Assembly (NCBI GenBank): GCA_016124585.1
Contig: WGNL01000019.1
Coordinates: 186,001 to 250,000 of the forward strand
DNA: 64,000 bases
DNA from: Bacteroidota bacterium
GTDB taxonomy: Bacteria; Bacteroidota; Bacteroidia; Chitinophagales; Saprospiraceae
Direction of reading: 5' to 3'
The position numbers were made by a program, and so were the translations under genes. Position 1 is the stretch's first letter, and the number at the start of each line of letters is the position of its first letter. Below the pieces are notes generated by a model. The model saw only the letters and a list, made by a program, of their open reading frames with translations, was not told the origin of the DNA and did no database searches. Shown one piece after another: positions 52,462-60,134 of this stretch.

Positions 52462-52489
52462 TTGTCGGCAGCATTTTTTGATACCTTTG
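52462..52489 (+). promoter_or_regulatory. Promoter of the SLC13 permease gene
   Basis: -33 TTG at 52462-52464 and -7 TACCTTTG at 52482-52489, spacer 17 bp, 26 bp before the ATG. Within the accepted 17-23 bp range for Bacteroidota. Confidence 0.6.
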
Positions 52490-52514
52490 CTAGCAACTCA
52501 CAACACCCAGCCGA

Positions 52515-54275
52515 ATGCAAATAGCACTTGTTTTAGGTCTCCTATTTCTTGCCATTGTTTTATTCGCCACTGAAAAGTGGTCGGTTGACCTAATCACCAT
52601 TGGGCTGCTCATCCTTATGACCACCTTGGGCATCCTCACCCCTGCAGAGGCATTTTCGGGTTTTGGCAGTGACTTCATCATCATGCTCGCCTCCATTTTC
52701 GTAGTGGGCGCCGCCATGCAAAAAGCAGGGATTCTAGAAATTATCAGCGGAAAACTTTATACACTCACTCGAAAACGGGTTAGATCTTTACCGACCATAT
52801 TGATGACCGTTGTAAGTTTCACCTCGGCTTTCATGAACAATACCACCGTCACGGCCATGTTTGTAGCGCCAGTAGTGGGGTTGGCTCGCAAGCTCAATAT
52901 CAGCCCATCCAAGCTACTGATGCCGATGGCCTACGCATCTATTCTGGGTGGCACCTGTACCGTCATCGGCACCTCTACCAACATCGCCGTCAACGCCTAT
53001 CTCGCCAAAAAAGGATTGCCCACTTTTGACATGTTTGATTTTGTTTTGATAGGCATCGTGCTTTGTGCTATTGGTATTGCATTTTTAGCAACCATTGGCA
53101 TGAAAATACTGCCAGATTACAAGGAAGTGGACATGATGCAGGACCTCCAGGAGGCGAATTATTTTTCGGAAATATTGGTAAAGAAAAGCTCGAAATTGGT
53201 TGGGCACAAAATTAAGGATACGGTCATCGGTAAATTAGACCTCAGAGTACTGAACATCATCCGGGACAAGCACAACACCATTGCCGACTCCAACTCGGTG
53301 GTAGAGGCCAATGACATCCTGTTGGTAGAGGGCAGTTTGAAAGAGTTGATGAGGGTGAAAAACACGAATGGAATTGACATTCTTGCCGACACCATGGTTG
53401 CCAAAGACCTCGTTTCCGATGACATTCAAGTAGCCGAAATCCTAATTATGCCTACCAACGATTTTGTGGGCCAAACCATCAAAGAATCAAATTTCAGGCG
53501 GCGTTTCGGCCTCACCGTGATGGCCATCAACCGGGAAGGGCAAACCCTTTCTGAAAAAATCGGCAGCACCGAAATCAAGTCTGGTGACCGTTTGCTGGTA
53601 CAAGGTCACGCCGATGTCATCCGTTTCCGCAAATCATTTAGCGATTTCATCGTGCTGCAAGAACACAGCTTCGAACCAGACCGCAGTACCCGGAATGCTG
53701 CATTGTCAGGCAGTTTTTTCATCGGTGCAATTTTGCTGGGCTCGTTGAACGTCATTCCACTTTCCATCGCATTTATGTTGGCAGCTTTCCTCTGCGTGTT
53801 TTTTAAATGCATCAAACCGGAAGAGGCTTATGAAAAAATCGAGTGGAAACTGCTGGTGTTGATTGGGGGTATGACTTCCTACGGTATTGCTCTTCAGAAA
53901 TCTGGAGCAGCGGCATTTTTGGCCCATAATATCAATGATTTGGTAGGTGGAATGGGGCCGATGGCCGTGCTAGCAGCTTACGTATTACTCACCATTATCC
54001 TTACACAGCCGATGTCCAATGCGGCGGCGGCACTCGTAATGCTGCCCGTTGCTCTCGAATCCGCTGAGAACCTGCATGCCAACCCGCTCACCTTTGCGTT
54101 GGGTATCATGCTTGGCGCCTCTGTTTCGTTGGTAACCCCATTTGAGCCGAGTTGTATTTTGGTGTACGGGCCCGGACGCTACAAGGTCTTCGACTATATA
54201 AAAGTGGGTTTCATAGTAACCATACTACTTTATGTGGCTATTTTGATCATGGTACCCATGTTGTACCCACTGTAA
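52515..54275 (+). CDS. SLC13/DASS-family permease with two TrkA_C domains
   Basis: The 586-residue transporter has N-terminal membrane helices over about 1-190 (FTSAFMNNTTVTAMFVAPVV and GGTCTVIGTSTNIAVNAYL, typical SLC13 hairpins). Two soluble RCK_C/TrkA_C domains follow (about 205-290 and 300-385; KSSKLVGHKIKDTVIGKLDL and TNDFVGQTIKESNFRRRFG). The C-terminal membrane half (about 395-586) has TQPMSNAAAALVMLPVA and GASVSLVTPFEPSCILVYG. SLC13 members import di- or tricarboxylates or sulfate with sodium. The inserted TrkA_C domains may gate transport by binding a nucleotide or ion. Substrate not readable. Confidence 0.88.
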   Translation: MQIALVLGLLFLAIVLFATEKWSVDLITIGLLILMTTLGILTPAEAFSGFGSDFIIMLASIFVVGAAMQKAGILEIISGKLYTLTRKRVRSLPTILMTVVSFTSAFMNNTTVTAMFVAPVVGLARKLNISPSKLLMPMAYASILGGTCTVIGTSTNIAVNAYLAKKGLPTFDMFDFVLIGIVLCAIGIAFLATIGMKILPDYKEVDMMQDLQEANYFSEILVKKSSKLVGHKIKDTVIGKLDLRVLNIIRDKHNTIADSNSVVEANDILLVEGSLKELMRVKNTNGIDILADTMVAKDLVSDDIQVAEILIMPTNDFVGQTIKESNFRRRFGLTVMAINREGQTLSEKIGSTEIKSGDRLLVQGHADVIRFRKSFSDFIVLQEHSFEPDRSTRNAALSGSFFIGAILLGSLNVIPLSIAFMLAAFLCVFFKCIKPEEAYEKIEWKLLVLIGGMTSYGIALQKSGAAAFLAHNINDLVGGMGPMAVLAAYVLLTIILTQPMSNAAAALVMLPVALESAENLHANPLTFALGIMLGASVSLVTPFEPSCILVYGPGRYKVFDYIKVGFIVTILLYVAILIMVPMLYPL

Positions 54276-54323
54276 ACCGAACAATTCTGGAAGTCAAATC
54301 GAATACGGATAACTTATTTTAAC

Positions 54324-56660
54324 ATGAAAAAACTGTTTTTGCCCTGTATTTTCCTACTCATTTTCTTCGCTTGCAAAAATGAAGGGGTTAGTACTGAAAA
54401 TATTGCTGATGCTCCAAACGGATTAGCTCGTTATCATATCATTCCGCAACCCATTAGCCTCGTCGAAATGCAAGGCGAATTCAAAGTCACCGGAGACACC
54501 AAAATCCTGCTGGCCAGCACCGATGAAGGCCTGAAAACCGCTGCGGCTCACCTCGCATCTATTTTGATAAAAGCGACGGGCACCACGATTGCCCCAGCAG
54601 AAGGTGACGAAGGCAAGGACGCTTTCATTTTTGAAATAGATCCAAAAATCACGAACGATGAAGGCTACTCGCTCATCGTGACACCTTACGAAGTGACCAT
54701 CAAAGCCAAAACCGGTGCGGGTGCATTCTATGCGGTGCAAACATTGCGACAGCTCATGCCTACCGATGCCGAAAATGGCCCAATGCCCTCATTGTCAATC
54801 CCTTGCGTGGAAATCACCGACTCCCCCCGCTACGCCTACCGGGGCATGCACTTGGACGTAGGGCGGCATTTTTTTGGGGTGAACGATGTGAAAAAATACA
54901 TCGACCTGATGGCCCTGCACAAAATGAACCGCTTCCACTGGCACCTAACAGAAGACCAAGGCTGGCGAATCGAAATCAAAAAATACCCTAAGCTCCAATC
55001 TGTTGCGGCTTGCCGCAAAGAAACACTCGTCGGACATTACAACGATAACCCACAGACCTACGACGGCAAGCAGTACTGTGGCTTTTACACTCAAGATGAA
55101 GCCCGTGAAATTGTGAAATATGCTGCCGAACGCTTCATTACCGTCATTCCAGAAATTGAGATGCCAGGACATGCCTTGGCTGCCATTGCAGCCTATCCTG
55201 AGCTTGGGTGCAGTGGCCAACCCGCTGAAGTTGGCATGAGATGGGGTGTGTACGACAATGTTTTTTGCCCAAAGGAAGTCACGTTCCAGTTTCTGGAGGA
55301 CGTACTGACAGAGGTGATGGATATTTTTCCTTCTGAATACATCCACATCGGCGGCGATGAGTGCCCAAAGACTGCCTGGGAACATAGCAAATATTGTTCG
55401 GACCTCATTGCGGAGCAAAAACTGAAGGACGAGCACGAGCTTCAGAGCTATTTTATCCAGCGAATGGAGAAATTCCTGAACTCAAAAGGTCGCAGCATCA
55501 TTGGTTGGGACGAAATTTTGGAAGGTGGGCTTGCGCCAAATGCCACCGTGATGAGCTGGCGGGGCACTGACGGCGGCATTGCAGCAGCTAAACAGGGCCA
55601 CGATGTCATCATGACCCCAACCGATTTTTGTTACTTCGATTATTACCAATCGCAAGACCCCGGCGAGCCGCTGGCCATCGGCGGCTACTTGCCCCTCGAC
55701 AAAGTTTATAGCTACAACCCCGACCCTACCGACCTGACCTTGGAACAGCACCAGCACATCCTCGGCGTGCAGTGCAATCTCTGGACGGAGTACATCACGG
55801 ACATGGCCAAACTAGAGTACATGGCTTATCCCCGAGCTTGTGCCCTCGCCGAAATTGCTTGGTCACCGCAGGCCACCAGAAATTACGATGATTTCGTTGA
55901 TCGCCTAACCTACCACCTAAAGCGCTTGGAGGCTATGGGTGTGAACGCTGCTAAGAAGATTTACGATGTAAAAACCAGCATAAAATCTGGTGATGGGATG
56001 GGAGTAGAACTGAGCCTATCCCCCAAGATGGACGGTCTCGACCTACGTTACACACAGGACGGCACCCTGCCCACAGTTACCAGTATTGCGTACACTTCCC
56101 CATTTCACATTGATAAAAGTTGCGAAGTACAGGCGCAGGGATTCAAAGATGGCCAGCCTATTGGGAGCCCAGCTAGTGTGAAGTTTAACTTACACAAAGC
56201 CACCAATAAAGTCATCAAACTTGCTGAGCAGCCTGCTGAAAAATACAGTGGGAATGGCCCCGGCAGCGTCATCAATGGCGTGATGGGCAGCGATGAACGC
56301 TATGGCGGCCCTGAATGGTTGGGTTTTGAGGGCAAAGATTTTGAAGCCACCTTGCATTATGGCGAACCTTGGGAATTTTCAAAGCTTAGGCTTCGCTTTT
56401 ACAACGGCAAAGGCCAGTGGGTTTATCCTCCGAAAGAGGTCATCATTTCAGTCTCTGACGATGGCAAGACTTTCAAAGAAGCGGGTAGGGCTTCGGTTCC
56501 CGATGGCGACGCAAAGGTCATCGAAGTAGCAGTGCCATTGAACATACACAAAGGATTGGATATGAAGGTAGAAGTGAAGCGATTCGGTGTAATTCCTACC
56601 GGTCAGCAAGGGGCAGGACATGAGGCTTGGCTGTTTGTGGATGAAATCGTTGTTGAATAG
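54324..56660 (+). CDS. Beta-N-acetylhexosaminidase, GH20 lipoprotein
   Basis: The 778-residue glycoside hydrolase has an SPII lipobox (IFLLIFFAC, Cys about 15). GH20b domain runs from about 30 to 155 (PQPISLVEMQGEF, GAFYAVQTLRQLM). The GH20 barrel (about 165-510) has AYRGMHLDVGRHF, FHWHLTEDQGWR and the catalytic HIGGDECPK (Asp about 345, Glu 346); SWRGTDGG and LWTEYI follow. The C-terminus holds a CHB_HEX_C-like and an F5/8-type carbohydrate-binding domain. It removes terminal GlcNAc/GalNAc from chitin, glycans or peptidoglycan fragments. It is on the same strand as the DUF2279 gene. Confidence 0.92.
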   Translation: MKKLFLPCIFLLIFFACKNEGVSTENIADAPNGLARYHIIPQPISLVEMQGEFKVTGDTKILLASTDEGLKTAAAHLASILIKATGTTIAPAEGDEGKDAFIFEIDPKITNDEGYSLIVTPYEVTIKAKTGAGAFYAVQTLRQLMPTDAENGPMPSLSIPCVEITDSPRYAYRGMHLDVGRHFFGVNDVKKYIDLMALHKMNRFHWHLTEDQGWRIEIKKYPKLQSVAACRKETLVGHYNDNPQTYDGKQYCGFYTQDEAREIVKYAAERFITVIPEIEMPGHALAAIAAYPELGCSGQPAEVGMRWGVYDNVFCPKEVTFQFLEDVLTEVMDIFPSEYIHIGGDECPKTAWEHSKYCSDLIAEQKLKDEHELQSYFIQRMEKFLNSKGRSIIGWDEILEGGLAPNATVMSWRGTDGGIAAAKQGHDVIMTPTDFCYFDYYQSQDPGEPLAIGGYLPLDKVYSYNPDPTDLTLEQHQHILGVQCNLWTEYITDMAKLEYMAYPRACALAEIAWSPQATRNYDDFVDRLTYHLKRLEAMGVNAAKKIYDVKTSIKSGDGMGVELSLSPKMDGLDLRYTQDGTLPTVTSIAYTSPFHIDKSCEVQAQGFKDGQPIGSPASVKFNLHKATNKVIKLAEQPAEKYSGNGPGSVINGVMGSDERYGGPEWLGFEGKDFEATLHYGEPWEFSKLRLRFYNGKGQWVYPPKEVIISVSDDGKTFKEAGRASVPDGDAKVIEVAVPLNIHKGLDMKVEVKRFGVIPTGQQGAGHEAWLFVDEIVVE

Positions 56661-56735
56661 TTACGGTTGGAAGTGTTCAGTCATCATTGCCATACCAATA
56701 TTTTGAACAATAAACAATCGAGAGATTCCATTAAA

Positions 56736-57770
56736 ATGAATACCCAAATCAGATTTTGTATCGCGTTGGTTTTCTTGCTGGCCTGTTGTATTCCTGAACT
56801 TGCCAAAGCACAAAGAACCACCGTTGATTCCATTTCACAATCGGTCAAATTCCTCTCGCTCGAACCTGCCCCACATTTTGACAAAAAGCGATTCTGGGCA
56901 GTGACTGGTACCGGGGCAGTCGTTTACAGCGGCCTGTCCATCGCCCTCTGGCAAGCTTGGTACAAGGACTATCCCCTCACCAAGTTCCATACCTTCAACG
57001 ACTGGGGCGAATGGGAGCACATGGACAAATCCGGGCATTTCTTCTCCACTTGGACGGGTTGCAACTATGCCTTTGAGGGCGCTCGCTGGACGGGCATGAG
57101 CCGCCGCCATGCTATGTGGGCCAGCGTGGGAGTGGGTATCGGTATCATGTCCACGATTGAATTGATGGACGGGTTTTCAGAAGAATGGGGCTTCTCCCTT
57201 CCGGACATGGCCTTCAACACGGCAGGTGCTGGGCTCTTCGTTGGGCAAGAATTGCTGTGGCAAGAACAGCGAATCCAAATGAAAGTCTCTGGCATCAGAC
57301 CTAACTACCCTCAGCAGCCACTGTATTCCACCGATGGGAGCCTCATCACTACCCTTGATGAACGGGCGGCTGGGCTTTACGGCACGACTTTTTTCCATGT
57401 TTTATTAAAAGATTACAACGCCTTGACGACTTGGGCATCTGTGAATGTACGCTCATTCTTACCCAATAAAACCGAATCAAGAATGCCTGCATGGCTAAAC
57501 ATCGCCGTTGGCTATGGTGCTGGCAATCTTTACGGGGGCTATGAAAACAAATGGGAAACTGAAGATGGCGTTGTTTTTGAACTCGACCCCAGTCGCTATC
57601 CACGATACAGGCAGTTCTACCTATCGCTTGATGTGGATTGGACACGAATACCGACCAAAAAACGCTGGCTAAAACTCTCACTCAGGGCCCTGAATTTCCT
57701 GAAAGTACCAGCACCAGCATTAGAGTTAAACACTTTGGGCAAAACTGATTTTCATTTTCTGCACTGGTAA
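56736..57770 (+). CDS. DUF2279 (YfiM-like) envelope protein
   Basis: The 344-residue protein called from ATG 56736 has a signal peptide (FCIALVFLLACCIPELAKAQ). An earlier TTG at 56667 is rejected. The DUF2279 region contains FHTFNDWGEWEHMDKSGHF, TGMSRRHAMWASVGVGI and MDGFSEEWGFSLPDMAFNT, and C-terminal strands follow (YPRYRQFYLSLDVDW). The family is of unknown function and found in periplasm or outer membrane. It is 75 bp after the hexosaminidase. Confidence 0.8.
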   Translation: MNTQIRFCIALVFLLACCIPELAKAQRTTVDSISQSVKFLSLEPAPHFDKKRFWAVTGTGAVVYSGLSIALWQAWYKDYPLTKFHTFNDWGEWEHMDKSGHFFSTWTGCNYAFEGARWTGMSRRHAMWASVGVGIGIMSTIELMDGFSEEWGFSLPDMAFNTAGAGLFVGQELLWQEQRIQMKVSGIRPNYPQQPLYSTDGSLITTLDERAAGLYGTTFFHVLLKDYNALTTWASVNVRSFLPNKTESRMPAWLNIAVGYGAGNLYGGYENKWETEDGVVFELDPSRYPRYRQFYLSLDVDWTRIPTKKRWLKLSLRALNFLKVPAPALELNTLGKTDFHFLHW

Positions 57771-57995
57771 AATCTGCAAAAAGAAGCTGCGTTATAGCAT
57801 TGGCTTGAAAAACCATGTGAAATGGATTATTTTTAAGCCGCTTTTGAACAAAAGACCAAGCTGTGACTTATTGCTAAACTTACGTTTAAAACGAAATCCT
57901 AACCGAGGGGCTCAGATGCAGTTTTTTTTGAAACCATTTCAGGAATTTGCATTTATTTTGCGCCCCTATTTACCGAAAACGAATTTTTATCAAAA

Positions 57996-58709
57996 ATGGA
58001 AGCACAAAAAGTGAATACAACTGCCCGCTACAACGATGCCGACTTGGAGGAGTTCCGGGTGCTTATTGCAAAAAAACTGGAAACTGCGGTGCAGGAACTA
58101 TCCTACCTGCAAGAGCAGATTCTTGAAATTACTGAAAATAGCGGTGACGACCACGGCGGCGACTGGATGGATGATTCCAGCACCAATAATGATATCGAGT
58201 TTTTGAACAACATGGCCATCCGCCAGCGCAAGTACATCCAAGACCTGGAAAATGCGCTTATCCGAATCAAAAACAAGACCTACGGCATCTGTATGGTGAC
58301 AGGTCATCTGATTGAAAAACGCCGTTTGATTGCAGTGCCTACTGCTACCAAAAGTGTTGAAGCAAAAGCTGCAGAAGCAGTGGAAACACCCAAGAAGCCT
58401 GCGGAGAAACCGACATTGTCGCTTGAGCAAGCTGAAAAGAAAGAAAAACTGCCACCAGCAGCTCCGAAAATCATCACAAAAGTTATCCGCAAACCAACGA
58501 AGCCTGTCAAGCCTGTCAACGTGGATGACGACGACGATCTCGACTTCGACTTTGACAAGGAATATTCTTACGATGGCGGGGGTTCCAATGATGACTCCTC
58601 TGACGACGACTTTGACAAAAACGATAATGTCGAACAGTCTGATGCTTTCGATGACGGCAGCAGCTACAACGACATCCCAGACGATAGTGGTTCTGACGAC
58701 GACTATTAG
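57996..58709 (+). CDS. DksA/TraR-like protein with acidic C-terminal tail
   Basis: The 237-residue protein has an N-terminal coiled coil with DksA-type acidic tip (RYNDADLEEFRVLIAKKLE, residues about 10-28). A globular end with YGICMVTGHLIEKRRLIAVPTAT (about 93-115) carries only one cysteine where the classical zinc finger has four. The remaining ~120 residues are low complexity: a Lys/Pro/Ala part, then a run of Asp/Ser (VDDDDDLDFDFDKE...SGSDDDY). DksA modulates RNA polymerase with ppGpp, and zinc-free variants exist in Bacteroidota. The acidic tail is unusual in length. A bidirectional terminator follows. Confidence 0.8.
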   Translation: MEAQKVNTTARYNDADLEEFRVLIAKKLETAVQELSYLQEQILEITENSGDDHGGDWMDDSSTNNDIEFLNNMAIRQRKYIQDLENALIRIKNKTYGICMVTGHLIEKRRLIAVPTATKSVEAKAAEAVETPKKPAEKPTLSLEQAEKKEKLPPAAPKIITKVIRKPTKPVKPVNVDDDDDLDFDFDKEYSYDGGGSNDDSSDDDFDKNDNVEQSDAFDDGSSYNDIPDDSGSDDDY

Positions 58710-58730
58710 TCTCCGATAATTTTTTTGGGT

Positions 58731-58780
58731 AAAAAGAGAGGCGGCATTCGAACTAAAGTTCAAATGCCGCCTCTCTTTTT
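58731..58780. terminator. Bidirectional terminator
   Basis: A long stem pairs AAAAAGAGAGGCGGCATT (58731-58748) with AATGCCGCCTCTCTTTTT (58763-58780) and includes the inner GAAC/GTTC. It lies between convergent genes and has A and T runs suitable for both strands. Confidence 0.92.
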
Positions 58781-58794
58781 GGATGTGGTGATTT

Positions 58795-60036
58795 TTATTT
58801 TCTCAAAAATGCCCGCAACCAAAAAAGGGGGTTCAGCGCCTTTTTCCGCACCTCCAAATCAGTGTACATTTCTGCAATTATGTAAATAAGATTGGGGTTT
58901 CTAGCTATCTGATTTGTGGTAAAATTGACCAACCATGAACGTGTCAGCAGCCGCTGCAACCGGTAGCTCATCTCCATCTCCTTACCTAGTACCCGAGCCA
59001 CCCGAATGTCGTATGCTTTCATTTTTTCAGCGGAAAAATCATGCTGCAAAAGACACTGCTGAGCCTGTTCAGCAGCAATAAATCCACTGTAAATCGCATT
59101 GCCAATGCCTTCGCCGCTAAGCGGGTCAATCAAATGACCAGCGTCGCCCACCAACATGAAGTTATCACCTGATAGTTGACGTTTTTTGGAGCCAAGCGGT
59201 AAGCCATAGCCCGTTATTTTGCCAAGCAGCTCTGCATTTTTAAAGCGCTCCACAAACAGCGGATGCTGGTTGATAATGTTCAACATGCCCTTCGTCAAAT
59301 TGTAGCGACGCTGGCTCACAAAGTCGCTGCGCATGCCCAGCCCCACATTGGCATGGCCATTCGGCAAACTAAAAATCCAGAGGTAACCAGGATTTATTTC
59401 CTTCAAAAAATGCAGTTCGATGAAGCCATCAGGATGTAGTCCGGCCACGTTTCGATAATAAGCACGAACTGCCCCAGCGTGGTGTTTTTCATCTTTTTCC
59501 AAGCCAACATGGTGGCGGGAAAAGGCAGAATGTGCACCGTTGGCAACGATGAGCAATTTGGCTTGCATCTGAAAACTTCCGTCACTGCTGGAAACCAAGT
59601 AGCCGTCTGGCGTCTGCTCGTATTTTTCGATAGTAATACCCTGGTGTAATTCTATGTTGCTCCGCAATTTCACCTCTTCCACCAATCGGTTGTCGAAATC
59701 CATTCGCTTGGAGACGAAACCTTGTTTGTGGTCATTGATGGGGTCATAATTCGGGCGGAACGGCACGTCAATGCGTTTTCCGTTGGGTGCCCCAAAGCGG
59801 ATACCCCACATACTGGATTGCTCGGTAGTTGCAGCCTCGAAGCGCTCAACGATGCCGGGGTCAATGCGCCGAAGAATGGTGACTGCTTTTCCACTGATGG
59901 CATCACCACAGATTTTATCCCGGGGGAAGGTTGCTTTGTCCACCATTACGGAAGGGATGCCAAGCTGGCTGAGTTTCAGGGCAGCAGCACAACCGCCAGG
60001 ACCTGCGCCAATAATGAGTATGTCGGTTTTTAGCAT
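58795..60036 (-). CDS. Geranylgeranyl-reductase-family FAD oxidoreductase
   Basis: The 413-residue flavoprotein has an N-terminal dinucleotide motif (DILIIGAGPGGCAAALKLS). DKATFPRDKICGDAISG is typical of the family, and the FAD motif LVGDAGHLIDPLSGEGIGNAI lies around residue 285. It reduces isoprenoid double bonds or related substrates; menaquinone or lipid side chains are possible in Bacteroidota. It is on the same strand as bamA and uppS, the latter an isoprenoid enzyme, so an isoprenoid-lipid role is attractive. There are 98 bp and a terminator between this gene and bamA. Confidence 0.88.
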   Translation of the reverse strand: MLKTDILIIGAGPGGCAAALKLSQLGIPSVMVDKATFPRDKICGDAISGKAVTILRRIDPGIVERFEAATTEQSSMWGIRFGAPNGKRIDVPFRPNYDPINDHKQGFVSKRMDFDNRLVEEVKLRSNIELHQGITIEKYEQTPDGYLVSSSDGSFQMQAKLLIVANGAHSAFSRHHVGLEKDEKHHAGAVRAYYRNVAGLHPDGFIELHFLKEINPGYLWIFSLPNGHANVGLGMRSDFVSQRRYNLTKGMLNIINQHPLFVERFKNAELLGKITGYGLPLGSKKRQLSGDNFMLVGDAGHLIDPLSGEGIGNAIYSGFIAAEQAQQCLLQHDFSAEKMKAYDIRVARVLGKEMEMSYRLQRLLTRSWLVNFTTNQIARNPNLIYIIAEMYTDLEVRKKALNPLFWLRAFLRK

Positions 60037-60076
60037 GTGAGTTCTTGTGGGAATTCAATTTCAGAGCGAAGATAAA

Positions 60077-60114
60077 AAAACGGGGAAGCGGCAGCAGCAC
60101 CACTTCCCCGTTTT
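60077..60114 (-). terminator. Terminator after bamA
   Basis: AAAACGGGGAAG (60077-60088) pairs perfectly with CTTCCCCGTTTT (60103-60114). The plus-strand A run before it is a U tract on the minus strand, ending the bamA transcript. Confidence 0.85.
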
Positions 60115-60134
60115 CATTGCAGAGCAAAAAAGAT

